Of a stretch of 64,000 nucleotides of DNA, positions 44,094-55,745 are shown one piece after another. The notes beneath the pieces are model-generated. The model ran no database searches. It had not been told where the DNA came from and worked only from the letters and a program-made list of their open reading frames with translations. The DNA lies in the NCBI RefSeq assembly GCF_030272615.1, contig NC_081410.1, positions 142,757,349 to 142,821,348 of the forward strand, in the 5' to 3' direction. Positions within the stretch are counted from its first letter, which is position 1. Every line of letters starts with the position of its first letter. This stretch comes from Cryptomeria japonica (Eukaryota; Streptophyta; Pinopsida; Cupressales; Cupressaceae). Made by a program: the position numbers and the translations under genes.

Positions 44094-44559
44094 GCCTTCA
44101 TTGGGTCGTTGTGTTTGTGGGTTTAAACAAGTGAAGTGTTGATGGAGACTAATATCCTCCAATAGTGGTTTTGGCAATAAAAGTGGGAAGAGATATCATG
44201 TAAGTGGTCTCTCTAAGGTTAGGCTAGCGTAGAAACCTGAGTTATTGATATATCTATATTAGAGAAAATTATATGCTTATAGATGAATAGACTTTAATAG
44301 GATGAGTTTAAATCGTAAAATAAAAGATTATTTGATTTACTTATCAATATTTAAAAAAAAATCAAATAATATGTTTAAAAAACAAAAAATATTAAATTAA
44401 ATTATTAAATAAGTTTAAATGTATATATTATTATAGTTTAATTCATAAGTGATAATTAAGTGAATTTGATAATTGTGACATAAGATTATAATAAATGAGA
44501 AGGATATTTTATAACAAGGGACGTAATGCATCAAGTTCCTTTCCAAAAGTGTTTGTAGA
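44094..44559. other. AT-rich stretch, no gene seen
   Basis: Nothing supported besides the end of the 33-bp repeat. Confidence 0.5.
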
Positions 44560-45014
44560 AGGGGCGAAGAGATATAGATAAATATATAAAGAGGGAAATA
44601 CATCTAGATGGGGAGAGTAAGAGGGATATGGAGAAATAGAGTTAGAAAGAGGGAGTTAATGAGAGAGGGGGAGATGGAGAGATAGAAAGGTAAAGATATA
44701 GGAGGTAATATATAGAGAGTAGAGAGAGGTAGATATATACATAGAGAGGGAGGGAAAAAGAGAGATATGAGAGAGATGGAATGAATTAAAGAGAGATATC
44801 TCTAAGATAATGAGATGTAGATAGAGGGAGGTGAGAGATTTGATGAACGAGATAGAGGGGGAAAGAGTGAGAAATAAAGATAGAGATAGAGAGGTAGAGA
44901 TGGAGATAGGGAGGGAGAAATAGAGTGTGTGTGAGTGAGGGAGATATAGAGATAGAAATAGGGAGGGAAAAACATGGTGTGTGTGTGCGCGTGCGTGCAC
45001 GTGCGTGTGTGTGT

Positions 45015-45062
<48 letters not shown>
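44560..45062 (+). repeat. Purine-rich low-complexity tract with (GT)n and (GA)n
   Basis: Almost entirely A and G on the plus strand (GAGAGAGGGAGAT-like units), ending in a GT/GC run at 44971-45016 and a perfect (GA)n at 45018-45061. Resembles the complement of the tract at 54560-55745. Long open frames here are artefacts of low complexity. Confidence 0.85.
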
Positions 45063-45065
<3 letters not shown>

Positions 45066-45700
45066 TACATAAATAATATAATTATATTGAAGGTGATTAT
45101 TGCATTCTCTATTGTAGAATATAGTAAATAAAATAAAAATAATTATATTATTATTTTTTAAATGAATTTACATTATAAAAATAGAAATAAAATATAAAAC
45201 CAAAATGTTGTTTATATACAATTAAATCATTCATTATTTATTTATTTAAACAGTAAGACATTTTTAAAAAATATACAGAAATAAATTAAATAATAAAAAC
45301 TGTAAATGTTATTATTAAAATATATATTTTGAAATCAACATTATTTGAGACACATTTTTTTATACTTTATTAAATTATTATTTTAAATGTTAACATCTAT
45401 GCAACTTTGTCATAAAATTTTGATTGTATTTTATATGTTTCAATTGTATTTTATTAGTTTCTTAAAGTTACAAATTTACCCAATTCTACTATTTAAGTTA
45501 ATTGTATGTTTATTGTTAACATTATATATATTTTGTGGAGAGTAATTAAATAATGTGTGTGTGTATGTATGTGTATATGTGTGTGTATTGTAACTAAAAT
45601 AAATCTATTAATTAGTTCCAAGAATTAAATACATTATTTCTTCACAACTAGTTTCTTAAAGTTAACATTCTTACAAATTTATCCAATTCTACCATTTAAG
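45063..45700. other. AT-rich stretch, no gene seen
   Basis: Includes a part (about 45451-45530) resembling the 218-bp repeat that follows, and a TG-rich microsatellite near 45555-45590. Confidence 0.5.
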
Positions 45701-46136
45701 TTAATTGTATGTTTATTGTTAACATTATTTAATTACCCTCCATAATATTTTAGTGAAATTGTATTTTCTTTATAATATTTAAATAATCAAAGAATTATTT
45801 CCAAACAATACATAAGACCATAAAAATATATCAAATTCATTAGAATACATATAATAAGATGATAAAAATCAATCAATCTTGTTCAAAAATAATTCAAAAA
45901 TAACATTGATAATTTAAATTAATTGTATGTTTATTGTTAACATTATTTAATTACCCTCTATAATATTTTAGTGAAATTGTATTTTCTTTATAATATTTAA
46001 ATAATCAAAGAATTATTTCCAAACAATACATAAGACCATACAAATATATCAAATTCATTAGAATACATACAATAAGATAATAAAAATAAATCAATCTTGT
46101 TCAAAAATAATTCCAAAATAATATTGATAATTTAAA
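45701..46136 (+). repeat. 218-bp tandem duplication, two copies
   Basis: TTAATTGTATGTTTATTGTT starts at 45701 and again at 45919. The two 218-bp copies run to 45918 and 46136 and differ at only a few places, so the duplication is recent relative to the surrounding DNA. AT-rich, non-coding. Confidence 0.9.
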
Positions 46137-46278
46137 TTAAATAAATATAATTATTCTTTAAATTTAAGTTTTAGTTTTGATAATTAAATTATTCTTAAAA
46201 AGCATCAACATTAACTTTTGTTTATATATTGAATAATTAAAAATAAAAAATAAATAAGTTGTGCTAATGAAAATAGAA

Positions 46279-46292
46279 TAGAATAACTATTT
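46279..46292. repeat. Target-site duplication of LINE, left copy
   Basis: TAGAATAACTATTT, identical to 49971-49984. It lies next to the T-run that is the complement of the LINE poly(A). Confidence 0.9.
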
Positions 46293-49200
46293 TTTCTATT
46301 AAGCATAAGGAGAACAAAAAAGTACAATAGAGTTCAAAAGGAAGTCCCTCAGGGAGGATTAACCTCCGACTGTCGCCAAAAAAATCAGAGTAACAGAAAA
46401 AACAGCTCAATACATAAAGGTACTTGATAACCAACTAGTGAAGAATATCATAGAAATCATCGACCCAGGCAGTCCAGCCTTGGGGGCCTTCCATCCAGAT
46501 TATATTCTTATGCGCTTGAACCTGAGACAGCAAGGAGAGCTCTTTCATCCTGGGATTTGCATTTTTCCTGATTTCTTTCTTGAGCTTGTCACAAGCTTGG
46601 TCAAAGGCGTGAAGATCTTCCAGCGATCTCCGCCAAAGGTATCCATTTTTCAGCTCATAGTAGTAGAAGGACGCGTGACCAGTCTTGAGAAATCTTTCCA
46701 GCTTCTTTCTCTCTATCATCATGGTGACTTGAACCTGCAGAAAGATTTTAAAATATGTGAGTTTCCTGAAAAACTCAGTAAGAGCCCTTGGCTTACCTTG
46801 GTACTTCTCTTCGTTCCTGCATTTCCATATCTGCCAAAGAATGTTAGAGGACAGTATATTCCAAAAAAGATTCGAATCTTTAGGAAGACCAGATATATAA
46901 CTAGTAATCATGTCAAGAATGCTCACAGTAATAGGATAGATAACACCAAACATACTCCAAATTTCTTTAGCAAATAAACAATCGAAAAGAATATGTCTCC
47001 CAGTTTCTGGGAGTCTACAAATGCTACACAAGTCAGAATCAGAATTAAAGCTTTTAACAGGAAGCTTATCAAGCAGAACAAGCCATTTAAAATAATTAAT
47101 TTTTGGCTCAATAGGACTTCTCCATAAATACTGAAACAACTTATTCCACATCTTAGTATCAAAGGAAGAATACCAGACAGAGTTCACATGAACAATAATA
47201 TCATTAGTTTGATTAATAACAGAGTAGATGTTCTTGGCCTTGAGGCTAGCCATAACAACTCCCCCCGGCCACTTGCAATTAAGATGTCTAAGAGAATCAA
47301 CATGGCATAAAGAGGGGAGATCTCTAGCAGCTTGAAGGATCATATTGTAAGTTTTCTTCTGAGAGTCAGGAATGTCATATTTGGTCTTAATGGCATCCCA
47401 CGAGGGGAGGAGACCATCCTCAAACAAATCCACAAATTGATTTATCCCTTTTTTAGCCCAGGATCTGGCAGAGCATCCTTGGGATAAAGCAAGGGGCTTC
47501 CCATTGATGACCAAATTCCACCAAATAGATCTTTCTCCGTGGAGTTGATCATTGAAGTAACAGTCCTTGTTGGAGATATGATCCCTAACATGTTCCCAGG
47601 CCTTCCATATTGATTTGAAGACCACAGAACCTTGCATAGCAACAGGGAAATTACCTAAAAGAAGATCACTGAAAGGGAGGTTTTTCCAAGACTTAGCTTT
47701 CTTGGGAAAGCCTCTCTCAATGTTATGCTTGACAAGCACTTTCCAAGGGCTGTTACCCTCAAAGGAATGAAAGATCCATTTGGCGGAAAGGGCAATACCC
47801 TGGGTTTTCAGGTCTTTAAGCCCAAGCCCCCCAAGGATCTTGTCAGCATGGCACCAGGCCCATTTAACAGCATGTTGCTTTTTGTTTCCTTTACCATCAG
47901 ACCAGAGAAAGGTTCTGATGGCACTTTGAATTTCTTGAATCTGATAATTACTGAACAACCAAGCTGAAGAATAATAAATGCTGTAAGAAGACAAAATTTT
48001 CTGACAGACTTGAATCCTGCCAGCCAAAGAAAGAGTTCTATTATGCCATTTATTAAGCTTATTGAGAATCTTCTCTTTAATCCAGAGCCACATATTCTTA
48101 AGGGTAGGCTCCACAGAAAAGGGGATACCAAGATATTTGACAGTTTTGTTAGGGCCTCCCCATTGAAATCCGGAATTAACAAACCACTCAGGGGGGTGCT
48201 CGTCCCAACTAAGACAAATTGACTTGGCATGAGAAATACGAGCACCGGAAGCAGAACAGAAAACATCAAGCTTTCCTTGCAGATTTTTAAAATTATTTTC
48301 AGTAAGCTCAAAAAACAGAGCCGTATCATCAGCAAACTGGCAATTAATAAGCTCTTCATCGTTGGGAAGAAATATACCTCTGACATCGGGAGACAAGGAG
48401 GAGTCTCTGAGGATATAGTACAGGGCTTCAGAGGCTATGACAAAAAGGGCAGGGGCCAGAGGGCAACCCTGCCTGATAGATCTACTGAGCGGAAATGAGG
48501 GGGAAAGAACTCCATTAACTTCAATACGCGCAGAGGCGTCCTTAAGAAGAGTTTGAACAGCAAGACAAAAATAAGGAGGAAAGCCAAGTGCTTCCAACAT
48601 CATCAGAATAAATTTCCATTAGACTCTGTCATAGGCCTTCTCAAAATCAAGAAGCAACATGGCAGTGTTCTGGTGAGAATTTTTAGCCCAGTCCATGGCT
48701 TCCCAGCTGGTGATAAGATTCTCCAGTATGTACCTGCCCTTAATAAAACCAGTTTGGGAGGGACCAATGAACTTAGGCAGGATATCGACTAATCTAAGAG
48801 CAAGAATCTTCGCAAGAACTTTATAGGAGACATTAAGCAAGGTTATAGGTCTCCAGTTTTTGATAAGAGCCTTGTTGCCATCTTTTGGAAGCAGTTTGAT
48901 AATACCTTGATTAATATCTGGGCCAAGAGAGCCAGTAGAAATAGCCTCATTATAAAGATCAAGAAGGTCCTTACTAATCCAGCTTAGATTAGCCTTATAA
49001 AATTCCACCGGAAAACCGTCCGGGCCCGGGGCTTTGTCGTTGCTAAGGGCTTTAATTGCAGCCTCAACCTCAACAATGGAGATGGATTTAGATAAATTAG
49101 AGATATCTTTAGAATCAAGCTTGCCAGGAATTAAAGGTTTACACTTATCCCTACAGACTTCAGCCTCCAACGAATCTTCCGAAGAGAACAGGGCTTTGTA

Positions 49201-49970
49201 AAAGTCAGCAAAGGCATTAGAGATAGCATAAGGATCGGAAACATCCTGATTGTCTATTGAGAGCTTATCTATAGCTTCTTTACAATGTTTGTGCTTAAGA
49301 AGGTTAAAGAAAAAATTTGACCCTCTGTCTCCAACTTGGAGCCAATGAGCCCTGGATCTAATCTTAGCACCCCTAATCTTAATTTGCTGGTGGATTCTAA
49401 GGGCGTCTTTAGCAACCATAACCTGAGATAACCGATCGAGGTCAGCAGGATTGTCCTGAATGTTACTCTCAGCCATTTGCAGATTGGTATTTAACTGTTT
49501 TTCAACAAATCTGTAATCCTTGGCCCTTTTTTGGCCGATAGTTTGAAGGAGATTCTTCCAGGTAGAGATATTACACAACCATCTTTCCAGGTTAGAACAA
49601 TGTCGAAGGTTATATTTATTAATACCACTAACGATCTGGATAGCAGCCAGGACATCATTGTCCAAAAGAAGACTGGAATTAAGGATGAATTTATAATCCC
49701 TAACTTTAGGAGTAGCAGGGGCAGTGATGAAGTTAACACAAGCAAAAATAGGGTGATGATCCGAAAGAGTAGTAGCAAAAGTCTTAACAATGCAATCCGA
49801 ATCGAAGGGAATAAAGGAAAAGGAGTGCTTATTAGCATAAAAACGGTCAAGCCTAGAATATATTCTGGATTGACCCTGTTGAAAATTGCACCAAGTGTGC
49901 CAGAGACCACGGTGGATAGATTTATTACCAGCTAGGGGGTCAAAAAGGTTCTTAGTATTAATAAATCTAT
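46293..49970 (-). mobile_element. 5'-truncated L1-type LINE, well preserved
   Basis: Minus-strand insertion of about 3.7 kb between perfect 14-bp target-site duplications, with a short poly(A) (T-run on plus at 46290-46295). It lacks the N-terminal endonuclease and the first ORF, the usual result of incomplete reverse transcription. The coding part has only one stop, so this is the youngest and best kept element in the window. Confidence 0.93.
46435..49970 (-). pseudogene. LINE ORF2: endonuclease C-terminus and reverse transcriptase, one stop
   Basis: From 49970 down: the C-terminal part of an endonuclease (SRLDRFYAN, then TLSDHHPIFA with the catalytic His), a linker, then RT motifs DKAPGPDGFPVEFYK, NWRPITLLNVSYKVLAK, QTGFIKGRYI, LLLDFEKAYDRV, IRQGCPLAPALF and the catalytic FADDTALFF, then the C-terminal zinc finger CSICRLPETGRHILFDC, ending at 46435. 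A TAA at about 48618 follows AYDRV; otherwise the frame is open for about 1180 codons. There is no RNase H domain, unlike the other LINEs here. The apparent ORF start at 50052 is false: its first 28 residues come from flanking DNA and the target-site duplication. Confidence 0.92.
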
Positions 49971-49984
49971 TAGAATAACTATTT
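49971..49984. repeat. Target-site duplication of LINE, right copy
   Basis: TAGAATAACTATTT, matching 46279-46292 without mismatch. Confidence 0.9.
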
Positions 49985-50334
49985 ATAACCATTAAGTGGT
50001 TTAATGTATATGGCATTCTAGTGCATTCGCAAGCGGGTTTCACATGTTTCATGTGAAAATATTAATTCAATAGCAGGTGGAAAAAACGAGTGGCAACAAA
50101 AATGAAACCAGTCACCTTGAAGGTACAACACTTTGTCAACTTGTCCATGGTCTTTGAAAATAGAGAAATACAGCCTATTTTTTTTAAATTGAATTGCTTT
50201 TACAATTTATTATTCAGCAATACTCTATAATTATGACTACACCTTTTGTTACACATACATGAAATTTTATGTTTCTTTATCAAATGAATTAAAATATGTA
50301 AAATTGAATTTTTAACATATCAATTGATAAAAAA

Positions 50335-50425
50335 AGAAATTTTTTGGAGTGACTTGAAATTTTCTGTAGGATTTTGAGAAGCGTGAAATTAGGGTGCACA
50401 ACTACTAGATCCTCTCCCCTATGCA
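50335..50425 (+). mobile_element. SINE 3' tail fragment
   Basis: GGAGTGACTTGAAATTTTC, GGATTTTGAGAAGC and AGGGTGCACAACTACTAGAT, then CTCCCCTATG: matches 39385-39475 block by block. Confidence 0.6.
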
Positions 50426-51029
50426 AAATTTGGAACTCTGATAAATGAGTCAATGATAGGGTTCGTATAAAATGAAACTTGAAGAAATGATACTAAGATT
50501 AAAAAACACCCTCATACTTAAAATTTCAAGATTTTTAACAGTTATTGCATTTGACAAAGTAATAAAGAGAGGCAAAGCACAACACCACACAAATGTGAGC
50601 AAAAGGAACTTATTAAAAAAGTTATGTGATTACCATGTTCAAACCAGTAACAACAATATCAACTATTAAATTGTTTAGATTTGGAGCTATTTTAAGAAGA
50701 GAAAAAAACTAAAAATTAGAAAACAAAGAAACTTGAAATACATGTAGAGGAAGTATATACCTAAGCTCCTGCTTAAATAAGCTTGTGTATGTCACATGTA
50801 ATCTACAAACATACCTAGACACGTGAGCGAAAACAAGCTCAAAACCCCAATACAACTCGAGAACTCTCATTACACGAAAGATGCAAGACGATTGAAACAA
50901 TCGCCTCTGTTCTTTTTGCTTTGCTTCTGCTTCACTGTATCGCTAGATTTATGTAGGGGTCCCATGAAGGTCTCATGAATAAATTTTTTTTGTTCTGCAG
51001 GATTGTTTAGAATCTTTTCCAAAAACATA

Positions 51030-51170
51030 GAAGGCCCTACTTTTTAGGCATGCACATTTGAGCGGGTGAAAAAGGGGTGGGGCTAGAAATTGCCCCACCA
51101 ACTTAGGATGTTATGTGTCACTTGTCAAACATCTAAGTTTAATTTCTATTAAAAAATAGTTTTGGAGGGA
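51030..51170 (+). repeat. Dispersed repeat, inverted relative to 42795
   Basis: TTTTTAGGCATGCACATTTG, GGGGCTAGAAATTGCCCC and CACTTGTCAAACATCTAAG; the complement of the segment at 42795-42910. Confidence 0.65.
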
Positions 51171-52236
51171 AATAGATTATTTTTACTCCACCACCTTCCT
51201 TAAATTTTTAAGCTAAACTACACTACAAAATTCATGGAACCACCAACTTAAAAATTTTCCTAAATGACTGTTTTGTTTTTTGTGGGCTTCCCTCTCCACA
51301 CAAATCTTTAAATAATTTGTTGAATACAAAAAAAAGCAACAAGTAGTTAGTTTTGTGGCTTAGGAAAAAGTTGTTATATTAATAAATATAAATGGTTGCT
51401 TGGCGAAATGTGAGATTGTAATAATATAATTCATATTTCTATAGGAGAAACAAATATTACTAAAAAAAAAACACAATGTAGCTGGGTGAAGTAAAATTTT
51501 AATATTATAATTTGGGCCTGTGATTTTCAAGATTTTTTACGTAACATATCTCTTGTTTTTAGAGGCTTATTTATCAATTACCTAAATATTTTTTTGAAGT
51601 AATTTTTAGAATAATATATAATATATAATAATTAATTATATTTTATAATATAAATTTATTTTTAAAATGATATTATAATTTATTTTACTTATTATTTTGT
51701 TAGTGTAACAATCATGGATATAATTTTAATATTATCAATTATATATTTAGTTAAATTTATTATTAAAGTATATATTTATTTTATATATGATTAATGCTAT
51801 AATTATATTTATTATTTTGTATTATATAATATTAAGTTAAATTAATATATATTAAATTATGATATTATTTTAAATTGATTCATCTATATTTAAAGCTACA
51901 AGAATTAATCAGAGAGGGTTAATCATATAACAATGAAAATAATTAAATTAGGATTTAATATATAAAATAGATACATAATTAAATTACAAATATATAGATG
52001 TTAAATATTATATAGGTAACATAATAAAAAATAATAACAATTAAATAAAATATATATATAGATTGTAAATTTCCATCTCAATTCTCTCTATAACATGTTT
52101 GAGGTTTATCTAATTTGCAAGAAGTTACTAATTCATAATAGAAACTACAAGAACAAACAGAATTATATTATAATTATATTTACTATTATATATTCTATAA
52201 TTTATAATATATTATATTTATATTTAATTAATATTA

Positions 52237-52244
52237 TCTATGAA
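52237..52244. repeat. Possible target-site duplication of LINE (left)
   Basis: TCTATGAA, repeated at 54065-54072 after the poly(A). Short, so tentative. Confidence 0.5.
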
Positions 52245-52320
52245 TCTGATACCATTTTAACCCGTTAATGGGTCCCCGAGGGCTAATCCCTCTCTAGAAG
52301 GAGAAAAAGAAAAGGTCACA

Positions 52321-52785
52321 TGGGAGCCACCGAGTAAAGAATGGATAAAAATAAACTTCGATGGGGCATCTAGGGGAAACCCGCGAACCTCAGGAGTGGG
52401 AGTAGTTGCGAGAAATGATAAAGGGGTCATCCTTTTTAAGGGAGCACATCGACTGCAGGATGGAGCAAACAATGAAGCAGAGGTGCAGGTGACACTAATG
52501 GCAAGTAAATTGGCTTTAAACATGAAAATTCAAAGGCTGCACCTGGAAGGAGATTCCCAGGTGGTCATCAATGCAATTGCCAAGGGCAATACCCCATCAT
52601 GGAAATTATCCCGTTGGGTGGAGATCATTCGAGCGAAACTGAACCTCTTTGAGGAGTTTCGGGTCTCCCACGTCAGGCGAGGTGCCAATGCAGTGGCAAA
52701 TCTACTATCCAACATTGGATGTGACATGACAAGCCAAATGGCCAAATGGTGGAAGGGAGACGGCAGAGTGTGGAAGTGGATTTAA
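52321..52785 (+). pseudogene. LINE RNase H domain, truncated at the 5' side
   Basis: The frame reads WEPPSKEWIKINFDGASRG with the first catalytic Asp, then VARNDKGVIL, NNEAEVQVTLMASKLAL with the Glu, LHLEGDSQVV with the second Asp, and RRGANAVANLLSNIG, where the last usual catalytic Asp (of V-A-D-x-L-A) is replaced by Asn. It is open for 155 codons to TAA at 52783. The upstream polymerase part is missing. Confidence 0.85.
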
Positions 52786-53113
52786 AAGCAGTCCTAGAAG
52801 CATGAAACATTTGACATGCACGCAAGAAAGTCTGGAATGACAAGTACGCCCCCTTAAAGACACTGCAATTAATGAGGCAGTTGCTGAGTGCAGAGTACCT
52901 GTTAGAGATGATGGCGGAGTGCAGCATATCTGCTGCGAAATCTCTTTCTTTTTATATCATTGATTATGCATTTATGACCCGTTTCAAATGACGACGGAGG
53001 AAATATATACTTTGGTTTATAAGCGAAGTATTGAGATTGCAATAAGTTGATTGATAAATGTTTTTTCTGTCATTCGCATTGTAGAGTTTGGAGCTAACAA
53101 TTGTGCAGGTCCA

Positions 53114-53803
53114 ATGGAGGCAAATTTCACTCTGAGAACTGAGAAGAAATTGGTCCCATTTCTGGGGACGGTGTCGGACAAAAGAATGCAGGGGCTCTTC
53201 AAATACAAAGAGGAGAAATTGTGGAGTGCGGCGCGCCTAATGCTAGGAGAGGAGGTGTCGCACATCCATTTTCGTTATCGGACGAATATGGAAGTATATT
53301 CCCTGATCATGGCCTGGGCATGGGAGTTCGAGCCAAAGGTAGAGAAAGTAAAGTTTACGCTGACAAAGTTGATAGATGGGGAATATCTGATCAACCTTGA
53401 CTCCATTTTGGAGTGGGTTGTCCCTCAGACAGGCATCCGTATTCGGGAGGGAGACATTGCGGAAGAGATATTGCCCTTTGTCCGAGGGCCGGAAAACTGC
53501 ATAAAGGAGCAATGCCGTGAGTGAGCTCGTATTGGCTGGGAGGTCATGAAGCTCTGTGTCAAGCTAATTAGAACAAATGAAGTATTGAAGGCCCTCAAGG
53601 TGGTGGCGCGTATGGAGGTCGGGTGAGAACTGCGAGATAGATTTGAAGAAGGGCGGGTTGTCCAATTCCTAGCAAGCTTGGAAGGTGATCCGGACTTTGG
53701 ATGCTTGGAATGCATCCCGAAGATGAAGAGTGAAGTCGCAAAGGGAAAAGCACTGGCAGAGATCGCGGGCGAGGAGGAGACAAACCAGAGCGATAGCGAC
53801 TGA
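53114..53803 (+). pseudogene. Unrecognised reading frame downstream of LINE RNase H
   Basis: One frame runs from MEANFTLRTEKKLVPFLG at 53114 to TGA at 53801, broken only by TGA at 53522 and 53624. Both could be old CGA (Arg) codons changed by methyl-CpG decay, so the original was about 229 residues. The protein is mixed hydrophilic with no retroelement enzyme motif, and ends in an acidic tail (GEEETNQSDSD). It begins 329 bases after the RNase H stop and is followed by a 250-base 3' UTR. Family unknown. It is the best preserved of the three such frames in the window. Confidence 0.6.
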
Positions 53804-54072
53804 GCGGCCATGGGACCTTGGTTTTTTGTTTGTTTTTATTCCAATGTTGTTTTTAAAAATACTTTTCAAGGATGATTGTAATATTTAGTGCAGAGATGCA
53901 CAGGATTGGTTTTTATTTCCCTGTTTTTAGCTTTGAATGCTCTACATAGTAGGTCAGGACTGTTATATTTTGGGCCGATGTTTAAATCTTGTATGGCCTT
54001 GGACGACTGTATATCCTTTTTTGAATCAATATATCACAAAATTACCGATCAAAAAAAAAAATTCTCTATGAA

Positions 54073-54559
54073 ATGTATATTACATAAACAACATTTATAA
54101 TTTTATATAATAAATATAATTTAAATATTAAAAATATTAAACATATAATTTATTTAATATTTTATTCATATTATATGTGAAAAATATAATATATATTAAT
54201 TATATTAAATTATATTCATATTTTATAATATTTTATATAGAACACAACTTGCAATATGACATTTCTAATATCACCTAGCAAAAAATATGACATTTCTAAT
54301 ATAAATAAAATGTAATGTTCAACTAAAACTAATCATATAGGTGACACACTAATTACTATTTTTTAAATATAATATAATATAAATTTTCAACTTGTCTTAA
54401 AGAGTATTATAAATTTTTATCCCACCTATTGAAAAGTGAATGTGTGAGATATCTCTTTCTATTATGCTTTCATTGATGTCAATCATGTTGTCTATCCATT
54501 TTGATGGATGAAAATGAATAGAGCAGTCAAGGTTAAAAGAATAATTTTTTTTCATCTAT
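54073..54559. other. AT-rich spacer, no gene seen
   Basis: Nothing recognised between the LINE and the pyrimidine tract. Confidence 0.5.
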
Positions 54560-54783
54560 TCAAAAGATTAACAATCTCCATCTCAATCTCCATATCCATC
54601 TTTGTCTCTATTTCTATATCTATCTATCTATCTCCCTTATCTGTATCTCCTTACCTTTCCCCTCATCCTTGTCTCTATCTTCACTATATTTTCCATTGTA
54701 TTTACCTCTTTATCTCTCCCTCCCCCTCTATCTTTGTACCTCTCTCTCTCACACACACACTCCTTGCTTTTCTCTTCCTATTT

Positions 54784-54855
<72 letters not shown>

Positions 54856-55745
54856 CGTGTGTGTCTCTTCTTATATCTTTATCTTACTATATCTCTTTCT
54901 ACCCCTCTCATTGTCTCTCTCTTTCTATCTGCATTTCTTCCTCTCTCTCTTCCTCTCACTTTCCATCTCTCCTTTATATATCTCTCTCTTATTCACTCTA
55001 ATTCATTATCTATATCCATATTTCTCTTATTTGTTCTATGTCTCTACCCCTCTCTATATATGACTTCTTATCTCTATCTCTCTCTCTCTCCCACACACAC
55101 ACACACACGCACGCCCACTCTATCTTTCTCAAGTTATATCTATCTCTTTATATTTTTTTTCTTTCTATCCCTATCCTTCCCTCTTTCTACCCATATCTCT
55201 CCTTCTCTCTCTCTATCGCCCACTCTTTATATCTCTCTACTTAACCATTCTCTCAAATCATCTCTCCCTATCTCTCCCTCTCTTTGCTTCCCTCACTCTC
55301 TCCATAACCCCCTATTTATCTCTCTACCTCAACTTCTCTCTCCCTTTCTCTTCTTGTTTATCTCTGTCTTTGTCTCTGTCTCTCTTTCTCTCTCCCACTA
55401 TCTGTCTCTATTTCTCTCTATCCCTCTCTCCCTATCTCTATATATGCTTATTTCTCTATAACTTTATCACTCCATCTCACCATCTACATCTCTATCTATC
55501 TTTCTCTCTCCATTTTACTCTATATATAACTCTCTTCCTTTCTATCTCTCCCTCTTTATCTATATATTTATCTCTTTTAGTTATTTCTATTTTTCTCTCC
55601 CTCCTCTATATTTACTCCATCTTCTCTTTGTTTCCATCTCCTCTATCTTCATCTCCAACTCTATATTTGTCTTTCTCTCTATCAATATCCCATATCTTTA
55701 TCTCCCTACCCCCCTCTCTCTATCTCTCACCCTTTCTATCTAGCC
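54560..55745 (+). repeat. Pyrimidine-rich low-complexity tract with microsatellites
   Basis: About 1.2 kb made of CTCTCT, TATCTC and CCCTCT units, nearly all C and T on the plus strand. Embedded are (CT)n then (TA)n then (TG)n at 54785-54846 and (AC)n at 55093-55108. Open frames here (Ser/Leu/Tyr repeats) are low-complexity artefacts. The strand asymmetry could allow triplex DNA. Confidence 0.88.

Larger units (their letters stand above)
49985..52236. other. AT-rich stretch with SINE tail and dispersed repeat
   Basis: No gene. It contains the SINE tail at 50335-50425, the dispersed repeat at 51030-51170 and very AT-rich DNA from about 51580 to 52236. Confidence 0.6.
52245..54061 (+). mobile_element. 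5'-truncated LINE 3' end: RNase H, extra frame, 3' UTR, poly(A)
   Basis: A 1.8-kb insertion with GC content much above its AT-rich flanks. It begins a little upstream of an RNase H domain and ends in an A-run at 54052-54061 with a possible 8-bp target-site duplication. Because both ends are defined, everything between, including the reading frame after RNase H, belongs to the LINE. Confidence 0.82.

Noticed and set aside
44656-45131. Open frames in the GA/GT-rich tract
   Set aside because: Same reason: low-complexity purine sequence gives long frames by composition.
49971-50052. Start codon at 50052 for the LINE ORF
   Set aside because: The first 28 residues come from flanking DNA and the target-site duplication, so the LINE begins at 49970.
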